Part shown: positions 18,241 through 27,410 of the stretch, one piece after another
How positions within the stretch are numbered: position 1 is the first letter of the stretch
Layout: each line of letters begins with the position of its first letter
DNA from: Nitrosospira multiformis
GTDB lineage: Bacteria; Pseudomonadota; Gammaproteobacteria; Burkholderiales; Nitrosomonadaceae
Assembly: GCF_900110185.1 (NCBI RefSeq)
Contig: NZ_FOCT01000009.1
Location: forward strand, 62,001 to 126,000
Direction of reading: 5' to 3'
Length of the DNA: 64,000 nt
Position numbers and translations under genes: made by a program
Notes under the pieces: model-generated
The model's input: only the letters and a program-made list of their open reading frames with translations
Databases searched by the model: none
Told to the model about the DNA's origin: nothing

Positions 18241-18838
18241 CCAAATTGGTTGTTTCTTACCCATGATAACGTCCTTTATCACTCATGATTTGTAGCAAAA
18301 GAAACTCCTTTTGCAATGGCTATTAACAGCCTCGCCGGGCTACGCTATTAACTTACCCCAATTTATGAGGCTGAGTTTCGGCATCAGTTCTCGCAAGTAC
18401 AGAATATCCTCGCGAGAATGGAGGATATGGCTTACTTTTCGCCCGTTCAGGTGGTGGTGATGTCCGGCTTTAGATTGGAGCCGCCGAAACTGTAGGGAAT
18501 ATCTCTGACGATCGCCTTCTTTTGACCCGAGGGACCGGATAAGTGACGGAGAGAGGAGGCAATAGGAAACAACAATAAAAAACAATAACAATAGAGAGTG
18601 AAGTAGGGTCGGGGAGAAATTTATTCCTATAGTTTGTTATCCCAATATTCACTGATTCTGATTTGCGGCCGATTGGGCTTATGGGCACTTCGAAAGTCCT
18701 GCTGGCCGCAACAGCCTTTGGCAACTTCCTTAGTGACGAAGTTGAAATGAGAATGAGGCAGGCTCGTGAAACAAGATAGTAAAAAGCGATCCGGTACTTA
18801 CCTAGCGCATACGCTCTATATCGAAAAAGATATGGCGT
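18241..18838. other. Gene-poor stretch beside IS remnant
   Basis: About 600 bases follow the truncated transposase. Open frames of 60-150 codons exist on the minus strand, but they have no ribosome site, no domain and no conserved look. The right end (about 18700-18838) may be decayed 5' sequence of the flavoprotein remnant that follows, since a protein-like reading in its frame begins at 18839. No RNA or repeat is recognised. Confidence 0.35.
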
Positions 18839-19183
18839 GCTGCTGACGAGGCCATCGCTGTCCATCATTCTGGCAATGATGCTTATCAGATTGATCTTAG
18901 GAATGGGGCAAGTATTTGCGCCCACCAGGTTGTTCTGGCATTAGGACATTTTCCTCCGCTGCCCCCCGCGCCTGTGACCGAGTTTTACAAGGCTCCAGCC
19001 TATATCAATAACCCTTGGGATTCGTCGGCATTGGAGCGTATCCTCGGCAATGCACCTGTGGCGCTCCTCGGTATGGGACTCACCGCCCTTGATGTCCTGT
19101 TTCGTCTTACCAGCAGCAGCGATACAAGAAAAATATACCTCATCTCTCGCCGACTGCGATCCAGCTGCAGTTCCCCCTCGTGA
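18839..19183 (+). pseudogene. Fragment of a FAD/NAD(P)-binding flavoprotein
   Basis: One frame reads YQIDLRNGASICAHQVVLAL, GHFPPLPP and then NNPWDSSALERILGNAPVAL, followed by LGMGLTALDVLFRLTSSSDT and KIYLISRR. This is the middle of a flavoprotein of the kind with two Rossmann folds, in which LGMGLTALDV is the second dinucleotide-binding loop. Neither the N-terminal FAD-binding motif nor the C-terminus is present. The frame stops at 19183, just before haemagglutinin-like sequence, so the two pieces were joined by deletion. Confidence 0.6.
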
Positions 19184-19249
19184 ACCTTCTCGAGGGTAAC
19201 GTAACCCAGGAACTGCAAGGCGCCGCTTCCGGTAGCGGAATTGGCGCGT

Positions 19250-19592
19250 CTCGAGCGGAGGAGTCAAGGCAGGCGACATCGATCTGATCGCCCCCAGGGG
19301 GACGGTGAACGCGGGAGATGCCGGCATTCGCGCCAATAACCTCAATATTGCGGCACAGGTCGTGCTGGGTGCGGATAATATCGTGATGGCAGGTACTTCC
19401 ACCGGCACCCCGGTAGCCGATGCCAGCGTGGTCACAGCCACCACCTCCGGCGCTACCCAGCAGGGGGATGACGTTTCCAAGGCAACGGCTGCCTTATCGC
19501 AAAATCTGTCGGAAGCGGCGCGAACATCCGATGAGATGAGGAAACTCAAGCCCACCTTTATCTCGACCGAGGTGATCGGGCATGGGGAATAA
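19250..19592 (+). pseudogene. C-terminal fragment of a filamentous haemagglutinin family protein
   Basis: The frame gives SGGVKAGDIDLIAPRGTVNA and AGIRANNLNIAAQVVLGADN, followed by the ending RTSDEMRKLKPTFISTEVIG and a TAA stop. This pattern of GDIDLIAPRGTVNAGDAGI is typical of the C-terminal portion of very large filamentous haemagglutinin-like adhesins secreted by two-partner systems. Those proteins are thousands of residues long, while only about 110 codons remain here and there is no start. It is the tail end left after a large deletion. Confidence 0.65.
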
Positions 19593-19660
19593 TGGACCCG
19601 AAGGCTGGAACGAGGGATGCGACAGGACCAGAGCGCTGCGCGCCCCAGTCCTCGTAGCGG

Positions 19661-20314
19661 TTAAACGGGCTCCTTGTATTTCGCAGGGGGAACATGCTCT
19701 GGCGGCCGCGTACGGTCCGAGGGAGGAGTATATTCCGGGGGTGTGCGGTCTTCAGGAGGAATGCTATCTTCCGTACGATAGGAGGAGCGCGGCATTGCCG
19801 CAATCGCTACGTCTTTTATGCCTCCGACGACGCTGACAAGAATGTCGCGCACGCTCGTGACAGCGGTAGTGCCAATCTCGCCTATCCCTTGAGCTGCCGC
19901 ATTTACCGTTGTCCTTGTGACATCGACAGCTTCCGTACCGACCGCGCGCGTGGCTTGCAGCGTATGGGATATCGTGTTACGCACCAGGTTGACAATATCA
20001 GCTTCGATTTCATCGATGCCTCTTAAGCCGCTGGCAATGCCTGTCTTTACGGTATTGCCTGCATCCTCCACTGCGCGGGCAGTGTCCGAGTGATAAGGGA
20101 GCGTCGTATCGACGTACCTATCATCTCCGCGGACATACCTTTCAGAGGGGCGAGGGGTTTCATCTCTGGGAGGCGTCCCTGCCTCGGTATATCTTTCTTC
20201 CTCCGCGGTGCTGTGCAAGGGTTCTTCATCTATGGGTGTTTCCATATGTCTCCGCTTTTTTTCATCGGGATGCGGCTTTTCCCCAGGGTGCTTATCTGAT
20301 TTCGGCGTATTCAT
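19661..20314 (-). CDS. Hypothetical protein with charged tails and an amphipathic helical centre
   Basis: This 217-residue protein starts at an ATG with a strong AGGAGG site. Residues 1-75 are highly charged and proline-rich. The centre (about 80-175) is a long alanine/valine-rich helical stretch with recurring pieces such as IVNLVRNTISHTLQATRAVG, TEAVDVTRTTVNAAAQGIGE and TAVTSVRDILVSVVGGIKDV, reminiscent of phasin-like or membrane-surface helices. The tail (about 180-217) has repeated acidic/proline units (IPPEDRTPPEYTPPSDRTRP). No family is firmly recognised. It lies 190 bases downstream of a DUF5132 gene on the same strand, and the two may act together at the membrane surface (inference). 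Confidence 0.6.
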   Translation of the reverse strand: MNTPKSDKHPGEKPHPDEKKRRHMETPIDEEPLHSTAEEERYTEAGTPPRDETPRPSERYVRGDDRYVDTTLPYHSDTARAVEDAGNTVKTGIASGLRGIDEIEADIVNLVRNTISHTLQATRAVGTEAVDVTRTTVNAAAQGIGEIGTTAVTSVRDILVSVVGGIKDVAIAAMPRSSYRTEDSIPPEDRTPPEYTPPSDRTRPPEHVPPAKYKEPV

Positions 20315-20504
20315 TTCAAATTCCTCCTAGGCATAGTTACAAATCGCACGTTATGGCCGTGTAAATGCGTCTCGCGTTCTGCTGCATTTTGCTGCTTTTC
20401 TGCGGAGCCCTGGCCGGAACTCCGCAACCCCTTGGCTCGCTCGTTTTCTGCAACAGGTTTTTATTTGGCGAGAGTTTCAGAACTGCTATTCCCGCATTTC
20501 GGAT

Positions 20505-20810
20505 CTAGGAGGGCGTGGTTCTTCCTTGCGCATTGGCGGCTTGAGTTTTCGAGGCGACCACCGCGCTTCCCTCCCCGCCAGTTTCCATCTCTGATCTGAC
20601 CTCGGCCATCAGGTCATCCACTGTTTCGCCCAACTCTGCGAATGATTCCCGCCCCTTCTCGTAAAGACGGATGCTGCCCTTGATGGTCGCTTTGGTAAGC
20701 GACCGGGAGGCATTGGTCAGGAACGGACGCAGCACTGGCGCGAGCAGTGTGGCGCCAACGCCAGCAACCAAGCCAACGATCAGGTTGCTCTTGAAATTTT
20801 CGGAGGCCAT
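20505..20810 (-). CDS. DUF5132 domain protein
   Basis: This small protein of about 101 residues has one hydrophobic segment near the N-terminus (NLIVGLVAGVGATLLAPVLR). An amphipathic helical part follows (SLTKATIKGSIRLYEKGRES, then FAELGETVDDLMAEVRSE). This matches the DUF5132 family of unknown function. The ATG at 20810 has a GGAGAG site, better than the upstream in-frame start at 20834. The hydrophobic segment suggests membrane attachment. Its neighbour downstream is the charged/helical hypothetical protein. Confidence 0.7.
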   Translation of the reverse strand: MASENFKSNLIVGLVAGVGATLLAPVLRPFLTNASRSLTKATIKGSIRLYEKGRESFAELGETVDDLMAEVRSEMETGGEGSAVVASKTQAANAQGRTTPS

Positions 20811-21164
20811 GCTCTCTCCTGTCTCACAGTTCATAGTTATTTCTAGACAGATTTTGCATTTTTACAAGTCCTGTCATAACACTTTAATATTCGAAACACC
20901 TGCTCCCGAAGCAGCGGTCGAGATGAATGATTCCTATCTTTGCATGTTCTACTTGTTCAGAGCTTGCTTTGGTCAAATGCTTCAGGCCCGGAAGCGTCCT
21001 TTCCCGGAAAGGAGATTTCCGAGGAATCGTGGATAGGGTGCGGAAATTTGTTGATAAGGAAAGAATCCGGAGGAAGCATGGGACTCTTTACAGTCGCTCA
21101 CGGTCATCTACTCACACTACCGCAGCCGGATATCAAAGTGGGTGAAGTGTGGGTGATCAGGATA

Positions 21165-21420
21165 ACGCAACTCCCCGCCCCGCACCTACCTGCTGGATAC
21201 GCCCCCTGCCCTCTTGCAGGCGAAGCGGGTTTGCCATTAGCAATGACCAGGGTAGTGAAGTCGCTTACCAGAACAGTGGATACGCCGTCTGCCACGCTGA
21301 CCGTCCACGTGCTGTATTCGCCATCGATAAACTGGAACGCCGGATTCTTGTTGCTGGTAGGGTAGTCCAGGTCCAGGTAAAAATCGTAACCTGCATCTTT
21401 CCCAGGCGGATTTATTCCTG
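21165..21420 (-). pseudogene. Truncated duplicate of the PEP-CTERM gene
   Basis: The minus strand reads GINPPGKDAGYDFYLDLDYP, TSNKNPAFQFIDGEYSTWTV and SVADGVSTVLVSDFTTLV. It matches the middle of the PEP-CTERM protein at 15760-16473 with scattered substitutions. The match then shifts frame to RIQQVGAGRGV, which corresponds to HIQQIGAGPGG. Both ends of the gene, including the signal peptide and the PEP-CTERM anchor, are absent. The copy has therefore diverged and is non-functional. Confidence 0.8.
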
Positions 21421-21508
21421 TTTTCCCAATAGCACAATGCTTGGAATAAGGCTTATATTTTGATGATGTCCAGTCCAGGTGGAATAAACATTTCCCCTAA
21501 CGTGAAAA

Positions 21509-21529
21509 GTGGCGCGATCTTCGCGCCAC
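21509..21529 (-). terminator. Hairpin, likely terminator of the small gene at 21622
   Basis: A perfect 9-base stem (GTGGCGCGA / TCGCGCCAC) with a 3-base loop is followed by TTTT on the minus strand. It lies about 95 bases after the stop of the 21622-21825 gene. The U-run is short, so termination may be partial. Confidence 0.5.
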
Positions 21530-21621
21530 GCTCTTCATGAGAGAACAGGGTATTGACTCTGAATGTCTTGAAAGGCGCCCAGAAATTCCACCGGATTAAC
21601 GGGGATCTGAGAAGCCGGAGA

Positions 21622-21825
21622 TCAGGTGGCAGTGCGCATTTCGCGCAGCCTACGGCGGGGAAGTTTGCGGGTTTCGTCGTGATAAGCCGCAAAGACAGTG
21701 TGCATGTCTAATTCCGACCTGGATTTTCCGGCAGAACGAAGCTTTTTGTTAATACCTTTTTCCAGCCAGTGATCAAACTCATCCTGGGTGTAACCGTACA
21801 GATCAATGTATCTTCGTTTCTTCAT
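21622..21825 (-). CDS. Small hypothetical protein
   Basis: This is a 67-residue basic protein beginning MKKRRYIDLYGYTQDEFDHW and rich in Lys/Arg (KGINKKLRSAGKSRSELDMH). The C-terminus RKLPRRRLREMRTAT is strongly basic, which could suit nucleic-acid contact. No family is recognised. The ATG at 21825 has a weak GAGAGA site. A longer frame to 21864 is possible but looks less natural. It is flanked by gene fragments and followed by a hairpin. Its coding status is moderately supported by composition only. Confidence 0.4.
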   Translation of the reverse strand: MKKRRYIDLYGYTQDEFDHWLEKGINKKLRSAGKSRSELDMHTVFAAYHDETRKLPRRRLREMRTAT

Positions 21826-22210
21826 ATTTAATATTTCTCTCGAAATGGAAAACATGTCAACCAAAGAGGACTGGTGATTTCAGAAAAGGAATCTCCGATA
21901 AAGCCTGGGGACCGCTTGTACGTCGAGACGCATTCTGACAATCCTTAGGTAAAAGATATGTTCGGTACCGCACCTTCGCCAAGGGGCAAGCAAACGATTT
22001 TTCATGGACGAAGGCGGCTCGATCAGCTTACAAGCGCTCGCTCCGCGAGGCCGCAGATGCGGCTGGGCGCGGACGTGCGGCGGAAGGATCCGGGAGCAGA
22101 CTTGCGTAACCTTCTTCATAGGTTGTTCGAATAAGCGCCCATGTTCTGCAGGAGGCTTCCCATGGAGGCCAATCAAAGATTTTTGAGCTGCTGCCCCAGA
22201 CAACGGCAAG
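21826..22210. other. Intergenic region between the small gene and phoX
   Basis: About 385 bases contain no gene I can support. A minus-strand frame of 113 codons spans it but has no ribosome site or domain. The region lies 3' of phoX and 5' of the small basic protein, so it should carry that gene's promoter. Confidence 0.35.
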
Positions 22211-24307
22211 TCAGGTGCCAATCACGCCGCCATCATCTTTAGTGATGACCACCACAGCGGAGCGTGGCTTGGAGGGGGAACCGCTGGCCGTAGTGGGACC
22301 GTTTTGACCGCTGTCGGGCCAGGTCGAGTTCTGGGTAAAATGCGTTTCCCAATCCTCCCCGGGGTGCTGGATGCCGACGAACAGGGTTTTGCCGTCCGGG
22401 GAACTTGTAACCCCGGTGACCTCGCAGTACTTCGGCGCAGTGAGGAACCTGCGCGTCTCGCCCGTGGAAGGATCCGCGCATAGCATGACATTTCCCCCGA
22501 TATTGGCCCAGTCGCCAGTGGCATCACCTGCCTGGTCGGTCTGTATCCACAGGCGGCCATCCTGATCGAACCAGAGGCCGTCGGGAGCGCCGTAATCATC
22601 GCCCTTAATATTGCCTCGATGATGCGGCTGTGGGTCCAGCTTGTCACCGCATTCAACGAAAATGTCCCATTCGAAATCCAGGGCGTCGACCTTGCCCATG
22701 TTTTCGCGCCAACGGATGATGTGACCGTAACGGTTGTCCAGCCTGGGGTTTGCGGCATCTACGGGAGGACGCGCATTGCCGGCGGGCCTACTTCCGTCGA
22801 TGCTGTTGCTGGACGGCAGGTTGCTTCCACGACGGTTGTTGTTGGTAAGCGTCATATAGACTTCACGCGAGGCGGGGTGCGCTGCTATCCATTCCGGACG
22901 ATCCATCATTGTGGCGCCTGCGCGATCCGCCGCCTGGCGCGCCTTGACCAATACTTCGGCTTGATCGGCAAAGCCATTTTCCGGCGTCAGTCCATTCTGG
23001 TTCCAGATCAGTGGCAGCCACTTCCCGCCGCCATCCGCATTGAACCTTGCCACGAAAAGCGTGCCGGAATCCAGCAGATCGCGGTTGGCCGCGCGGTTGC
23101 GGGGGTTATATTTGTTGGCGCAGACAAACTTGTAAAGGTACTCGTTGCGCTCATCATCACCCATATATATGACGACCGTATTATCGGGATCCACGACGCA
23201 ACTGGCATTTTCGTGCTTGAAACGTCCCAGCGCAGTGCGCTTCATCGGTGTGCTCCTTGGATCCCATGGATCGATTTCCACCACCCAGCCGAAGCGATGC
23301 GGCTCATTCGGGTTAAGGTCGGCACGGAAACGTGCATCCATTTCGTGCCAGCGGTAACCGGACCCGCCCTTGCCGATACCATAGCGCGCTTGCCCGTTTA
23401 GAATCCGACGCTTCTGCTCCGGATCGTTTACGCCTGCCACATCTCCGGTCTCATTGGAGAAATAGCCGTTCCAGTTTTCCTCGCACGTGAGATAAGTGCC
23501 CCAGGGGGTATGGCCGTTGGAGCAGTTGTTGAGTGTGCCGAGAACATTCATGCCGCCGGGGTCGGCGGCCGTTTTCATCAGATCATGCCCAGCGGCGGGT
23601 CCGCTCAGCTTGCAGAGGGAGTTGCCGGTAATGCGGCGGTTGAAGGCGGAAGTACGCTTGACCTCCCACATGCCGTTCTTTTTCCATACCTCGACCACGC
23701 TGATGCCATGCGCGGCCTGCTGTGCGCGCACCATATCGAGAGTGATCGAGTTAGTCGTATAGCTGGATGCGGGAGTGATGTTATTGACCAGAGGAGGATC
23801 GACATACTCATGGTTCGTCACCAGCAGGCCACGGATATTGGCGACGCCGGGTGACCCGGATGATCCCATGGGAGGAAAGGGAAACAGATGCATCCCGTCC
23901 ACATGGGCACCGAAGGTGTGCAACTGTATCGTCTCGGTCATTGCGCTTCCCGGATTCCAGTGTGGCGCCTGGGTAAGGGAGTCCCCCCAGGCGATCAGTA
24001 TGCGCGCGGTATAGCCGGCGGGAACGGTAACGGCGTCATCTCCGGGTGAAAGATACAGGTTGGCAGGCACTGAATCGAAACCAATGCCGTTCACAGGCGC
24101 CGGTGCTGCGTAAGCAAACTGCACCAGACCATCGAGCAGGGGGCCGCCGAATGCGACAGCCGTAAGGCCCAGCGAACGTTGGAGGAAGGCCCGGCGGGAA
24201 AGCCTGCCGGCTTCGATCAGATCATGCAGTGATGCATTGCCGGATTCGTTGCTGCTGGTGCGATCGGGATTGTTCTTTCTATCAGCGTGGAGGGTGCTAC
24301 TCATCAT
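22211..24307 (-). CDS. phoX: PhoX family alkaline phosphatase (DUF839), Tat-exported
   Basis: This 698-residue protein begins with a twin-arginine signal (LSRRAFLQRSLGLTAVAFGG, Arg38-Arg39). The body has PhoX features: LLVTNHEYVDPP, NNCSNGHTPWGTYLTCEENW, the RFGWVVEIDPWDPRSTP stretch and DNTVVIYMGDDERNEYLYKF, then DGLWFDQDGRLWIQTD. PhoX enzymes are calcium/iron-dependent periplasmic phosphatases that release phosphate from organic esters. The length is in the usual range. A GGAAAC site precedes the ATG. It lies downstream of a glycerophosphodiesterase gene on the same strand, 488 bases apart, which points to organic-phosphate use. I saw no convincing PhoB box in the upstream region. Confidence 0.9.
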   Translation of the reverse strand: MMSSTLHADRKNNPDRTSSNESGNASLHDLIEAGRLSRRAFLQRSLGLTAVAFGGPLLDGLVQFAYAAPAPVNGIGFDSVPANLYLSPGDDAVTVPAGYTARILIAWGDSLTQAPHWNPGSAMTETIQLHTFGAHVDGMHLFPFPPMGSSGSPGVANIRGLLVTNHEYVDPPLVNNITPASSYTTNSITLDMVRAQQAAHGISVVEVWKKNGMWEVKRTSAFNRRITGNSLCKLSGPAAGHDLMKTAADPGGMNVLGTLNNCSNGHTPWGTYLTCEENWNGYFSNETGDVAGVNDPEQKRRILNGQARYGIGKGGSGYRWHEMDARFRADLNPNEPHRFGWVVEIDPWDPRSTPMKRTALGRFKHENASCVVDPDNTVVIYMGDDERNEYLYKFVCANKYNPRNRAANRDLLDSGTLFVARFNADGGGKWLPLIWNQNGLTPENGFADQAEVLVKARQAADRAGATMMDRPEWIAAHPASREVYMTLTNNNRRGSNLPSSNSIDGSRPAGNARPPVDAANPRLDNRYGHIIRWRENMGKVDALDFEWDIFVECGDKLDPQPHHRGNIKGDDYGAPDGLWFDQDGRLWIQTDQAGDATGDWANIGGNVMLCADPSTGETRRFLTAPKYCEVTGVTSSPDGKTLFVGIQHPGEDWETHFTQNSTWPDSGQNGPTTASGSPSKPRSAVVVITKDDGGVIGT

Positions 24308-24795
24308 GTTTCCTTGTTTAAATGGGTTCAGCCGGCTTTATTCCCATGTTGGGAATTGATGCGAGTCACTGTGCCTGGATGAGCTTCAGCAGAGAACCCA
24401 TTATTACGGTTTTGTGTTACAGAATTTGTATTGGCATATTCAGTCAAAAAACTGAGCCGAACGTACCTGAACGGTTTGGTTGCGCGGCCAGCTCTGCAGA
24501 TCAGGAGCGGAACCGGGGCTGCCTCGAAAGGGGTTCTTGTTTACACCGAGAGGCGATGCATGAAAGGAGGCTGTGTCTTATTCAATTCGTAGGGAGCGTG
24601 TCAGCAAAACGAAGAAAATGAATCCGACATAACCGAGCGATGAAGGAGGGTCAGGCGAACAGGATTAACTGATGAAATAACTGATGAGATGAATGGGCTA
24701 ACATTCATCGACGTTGCGCACATAGGGGAGAGCGGGGGGTCTTGGCGGGCTCGAATGAGGGAGTTTGACCTGAGCGGGTTGTTGCCAAAGAACTT
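24308..24795. other. Intergenic region upstream of phoX
   Basis: Nearly 490 bases separate the glycerophosphodiesterase gene from phoX and should hold the phoX promoter. No gene is supported. I looked for tandem CTGTCAT-like PhoB half-sites and did not find a clear pair. Confidence 0.35.
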
Positions 24796-26121
24796 CTACT
24801 TCAGGCCCATGCAGTTGGCGTAATAGGTCACTGTGGCAGGCCAATCGCTGAAGATGCCCAGAATACCTATATCCCGGTTCAGGACGTCCAGTACTTTCAT
24901 CACATCGCCTTCGCGCCTTATCGCCGAATCGAAAGTCTGGTAATAAAAGCCGTTATCGCCGTCACCCAGTATTCCGGAGCGCTCCAGTGTCCAAGTGATG
25001 AGGCCTAGTCCTGCGGCCCTGGCCTGCATGGCGTAGCTGGACGGAATGATATTGCCGCTCCCATCGATATCCAGCAGCGCGTATATGGGAGGGGCGACAA
25101 TATTGATGCCCTCGGCTTTGTAAGCGGTCAACTGGCTGGCATTGGGAAGATCAGCGACCGTATTGGCATCGTCGAGATAAACTGCCTGCCTCCCGAAATC
25201 CGGCTCATTGGCGATCCAGTAGCGGATATCGCGGATATCGAAGGACTGTGGAAAGACGTCGCGAGGTTTGATATCCGCAGCCTTGTACTCGTCGATCATC
25301 TGTTGAGCATAATGTTCCTGCGTGTAGTCGCTGACTCCGTCCCCATCGCTGTCATAAGGCATTGCTACCTCTGCGCTCTTGAGTTCGGGTGTCATTTTTG
25401 CCCCCAGCTTGCTGAAGAGTTCGATACTCTCCCGGTGGCTGAGCAGAGTTCCACTGGTAGGGCCGGCGTACAAGTCAGTGCGCCATGCAGGTGTGCCGCC
25501 CACGTATTCCGCCACATTCCTTGCGCCGGGGTTGAAGGCGTCCATCTTGCCTTTCAGGCTCTTGAATTCTTCCACGGTGATGTCGCTCGTGCAGCACTGG
25601 GCGGAAGCTTCCTGAATCAGGTTTCCAGAAGCATCGAACTGTGCGGGCGCAAAAGGCCGCGTGCATTTTTCAGCCAGAGGTGTTTCCAGAATATTTGTGG
25701 TGGTGTGCAGATCGCACTGCGAATGGCGGCACACCAGTTCCTTATCCCTGGTAAACGTTACATCGCACTCCAGAATGCCGGCACCCATGCGAGCGGCTGC
25801 CCGATAGGATTCCGCCGTATGTTCGGGAAACTGCAATGGCGCACCCCGATGACCGATGGAGAAGTATGTTTTCCTGAACGGGCTGGTACTGCAACGCGTG
25901 AGCTTGCTCTTGAGTTTGCCGGGCTCCATATCCTCGACAAGGAAAAAAGGACGAGGGCCGAGTTGAATATTGCCGCCGGAATTGTCAGGAGAAGCATCAT
26001 GGAAGGGAGTTCCTTCCATGCCGTCGTTTTTTCCGCTGGCCAGGGCGGGCGCAATAATCAGCAAGACAAGGAAGAAAAATAAGATTATCAGTACGGGATG
26101 GAAGAATGTTCGGCGGGTCAT
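24796..26121 (-). CDS. Glycerophosphodiester phosphodiesterase family protein
   Basis: This 441-residue protein has an N-terminal hydrophobic signal or anchor ([20 protein letters not shown]). The GDPD core follows: [17 protein letters not shown] (His91-Arg92, Glu100), [20 protein letters not shown] and then [13 protein letters not shown]. The C-terminal part includes [10 protein letters not shown] and [10 protein letters not shown]. Such enzymes hydrolyse glycerophosphodiesters to glycerol-3-phosphate and an alcohol, here outside the cytoplasm. The length (over 400) is that of periplasmic forms. A GGAG site precedes the ATG. With phoX downstream it forms a likely phosphorus-scavenging pair. 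Confidence 0.85.
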   Translation of the reverse strand: MTRRTFFHPVLIILFFFLVLLIIAPALASGKNDGMEGTPFHDASPDNSGGNIQLGPRPFFLVEDMEPGKLKSKLTRCSTSPFRKTYFSIGHRGAPLQFPEHTAESYRAAARMGAGILECDVTFTRDKELVCRHSQCDLHTTTNILETPLAEKCTRPFAPAQFDASGNLIQEASAQCCTSDITVEEFKSLKGKMDAFNPGARNVAEYVGGTPAWRTDLYAGPTSGTLLSHRESIELFSKLGAKMTPELKSAEVAMPYDSDGDGVSDYTQEHYAQQMIDEYKAADIKPRDVFPQSFDIRDIRYWIANEPDFGRQAVYLDDANTVADLPNASQLTAYKAEGINIVAPPIYALLDIDGSGNIIPSSYAMQARAAGLGLITWTLERSGILGDGDNGFYYQTFDSAIRREGDVMKVLDVLNRDIGILGIFSDWPATVTYYANCMGLK

Positions 26122-26349
26122 GTTGTCATTTCTCCTTTGTTCCGGGGACGGATTTAGCCGCGAGGTGAGTTGGGCAAACGTTAGCCGGCTTCTTTTTCAT
26201 TTTGATGAGAGATTTGTTAAACCTGAGTCATGACCTCCAGAAGTCTTTTCCTGCAGACAGTCACATGATCCGTTCGGATCACGGTTCATTACCAATGGCT
26301 GTAATCAGATGCATGGATAATTCCCCGCTGTTTATTGGGGTTAATTTGC

Positions 26350-27410
26350 ATGCGCTTCCTGCCGCTTCTGTTCGCCTTTGTGTTGTCGACGTGGTCTTTT
26401 TTCAGTTATGCGTGGTGGAATGAGGACTGGACAAGCCGCAAGAAAATCACGCTGACAGGCCCATCAAGCGAGGTAACGGACGTACCCGTATTAATCCCCC
26501 TGCATACAGGCAACTTCGACTTCTTCTCGGCAAGCGATAATGGCGGTGATGTGCGCCTGGTCGCCGGAGATGACAAGACCGCGCTCAAGTTCCATTTTGA
26601 AAAATGGGATGTTGCAAACGAGTTGGCGCTCATCTGGGTGAAAGTACCCAGACTCTCGGCCCAAACCGAAATTTTCCTTTACTACGGTAATGAAAATGCG
26701 ACATCGGCAGCCGACCCCAAAGGGACGTACGATGCCAGCAGCGCGATCTATCATTTTGCCGAACCGCAGGGAAACCCTCAGGATAGCGGCTCCAACAACT
26801 TGCACGCACAGTCCTCTGCGCATGTAGCGGCATCATTTTCGAATGGCGGCGCAGGGTTCGATGGCGCACAAAGCCTGATTCTCCCCCCAATACAGGCAGC
26901 AGGAGGCTACAGCTTCAGCGTATGGGTCAAGCCCACCTCCCCTAGCGGCATCATTTATCAGTCCGATAACGTGAGCGTCTCGCTCGATGACGGCCTGATC
27001 AGGATGCAATCAGGGGGGCGAGCGTGGTTTCCGACCAGCCTTTTGCTGCCGGGCAGTGGCATCACGTCGGTTTCACGATTTCGGATGCGCTAAGCCTGTA
27101 TATAGATGGCAAGGCGACTGGCGAAGCCCGGAATGTGGTATTGCCCGCGGGCAGCGTGACCTTGGGGGGGAGATTCAAGGGCGAGATGGACGAAGCGCAG
27201 GTGTCGGGGCTTGTGCGGCTAGCCGAATGGATTGCGGTTCAGGCTGCACTGGGACCGGACGGCAAGCTGGTTGTGATGGGTGAAGAAGAGACCATCGAAG
27301 GTGACTCCGATGCCTCGCACATGAGCATCATCCTGAAATCGCTGACCGTGGATGGATGGGTTGCGATTGGTCTCCTGACGGTGATGCTGCTGATGAAAAG
27401 AATATCATGA
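26350..27410 (+). pseudogene. DUF2341/LamG-like secreted protein, frameshifted and lacking its ExbB part
   Basis: The ATG at 26350 starts a signal peptide (RFLPLLFAFVLSTWSFFSYA). It is followed by WWNEDWTSRKKITLTGPSSE and a DUF2341 domain, then LamG-like sequence. At about 27015 a run of six G stands where seven would keep the frame. After it, the next frame continues naturally as VVSDQPFAAGQWHHVGFTIS to a stop at 27410. Related genes encode a single long protein in which the last helix (VDGWVAIGLLTVMLLM) leads into a MotA/TolQ/ExbB channel domain. Here it ends at once, so the channel part is missing. The stop overlaps the next start (ATGA). The ancestral role was probably part of a TonB-type energy-coupling system. 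Confidence 0.7.

Noticed and set aside
18470..18925. A 151-codon open frame on the minus strand
   Set aside because: It has no ribosome site or domain, and its sequence overlaps the decayed flavoprotein region on the other strand.
20400..20450. Hairpin GCGGAG...CTCCGC as a terminator
   Set aside because: The stem is short, the loop is 12 bases and there is no U-run on either strand.
21880..22221. A 113-codon open frame on the minus strand near the phoX 3' end
   Set aside because: No start signal and no recognisable protein pattern. The overlap with the phoX end and the arginine/proline-rich composition look like chance.
24308..26349. PhoB binding sites upstream of phoX and the glycerophosphodiesterase
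   Set aside because: Only isolated GTCAT-like words are present, with no properly spaced pair.
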